From the NCBI GenBank assembly GCA_947499735.1, contig CANMPP010000001.1, positions 310,001 through 374,000 on the forward strand: 64,000 nucleotides of DNA, in the 5' to 3' direction. Position numbers and translations under genes: made by a program. The notes under the pieces were generated by a model. The model was given only the letters and a program-made list of their open reading frames with translations. It ran no database searches and was not told where the DNA came from. Each line of letters begins with the position of its first letter. The first letter of the stretch is position 1. This DNA is from an uncultured Pelagimonas sp. GTDB taxonomy: Bacteria > Pseudomonadota > Alphaproteobacteria > Rhodobacterales > Rhodobacteraceae. Below, piece by piece: positions 63,969 to 64,000 of the stretch.

Positions 63969-64000
63969 ATGAAAATACTCGCGTTTGCTGCGACCAATCA
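63969..64000 (+). CDS. start of a probable NAD(P)H-dependent FMN reductase (partial)
   Basis: The ATG at 63969 has AAAGGA seven bases upstream. The visible residues MKILAFAATNQ match the opening of SsuE/ArsH-type flavodoxin-like NAD(P)H:FMN reductases (KILAFAxTxS). Only eleven codons lie in the window. Confidence 0.5.
   Translation, partial: MKILAFAATN

Overview
The window is a stretch of chromosome from an alphaproteobacterium, most likely a marine Rhodobacteraceae (Roseobacter group) of moderate GC. Supporting evidence: the cytochrome aa3 gene order ctaC-ctaB-coxF-like-ctaG-ctaE-SURF1-thrC-M16, a tad/Flp pilus locus whose pilins carry AVTVDW at the mature start, the rplY/pth pairing, a complete urtABCDE urea transporter with a long UrtB N-terminus, type 2 argC, and Roseobacter-like MerR-controlled beta-oxidation genes. 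This assignment rests on protein family resemblance and gene order read by eye, not on a database search. I see no rRNA, CRISPR array, insertion sequence, prophage or plasmid replication gene.

Layout. 1-8.7 kb: a beta-oxidation block on the minus strand (FadJ-type multifunctional enzyme, thiolase, GST, small membrane protein, large acyl-CoA dehydrogenase), headed by two paralogous MerR regulators with ACGT-rich dyads between them. 9-12 kb: a DinF-type MATE exporter and trpB. 12-14 kb: a less typical patch with an orphan small ORF, a secreted PepSY-like protein carrying an in-frame 9-bp tandem repeat, and a membrane-anchored LuxR-type regulator. 14-17 kb: DUF2237, pth, a glycerophosphodiesterase and rplY. 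17-27 kb: lldD, a DUF2946-like and YcnI pair (probably copper), argC convergent with trpA, a DUF1007/NicO metal export pair, a PhzF isomerase, a NorM-type MATE exporter and ychF. 27-33.3 kb: urtABCDE. 33.4-33.9 kb: an orphan ORF and tRNA-Met(CAT). 34-46.2 kb: the tad pilus locus on the minus strand, from two Flp pilins down to TadV and an AAA ATPase. 46.5-52.1 kb: a lytic transglycosylase, a GlcD-like FAD oxidoreductase, GNAT, M16 peptidase and thrC. 52.1-56.4 kb: the cytochrome c oxidase cluster. 56.7-64 kb: tldD, dprA, topA, scoAB and the first codons of a probable FMN reductase.

How it fits together. Most of the window is core metabolism: fatty acid and ketone-body CoA chemistry, Trp/Arg/Thr synthesis, aerobic respiration and urea uptake. 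Two abundant first-gene products, UrtA and Flp pilin, are each followed by a strong hairpin inside their operons, which probably sets a steep expression drop. The least described pieces are the membrane LuxR/PepSY-like/9-bp-repeat patch, the tandem MerR pair with its dyads, the second Flp pilin that lacks the usual Gly before the cleavage site, the OmpA lipoprotein standing where CpaD would be expected, and the two orphan ORFs. I did not find a convincing new defence or mobile system.
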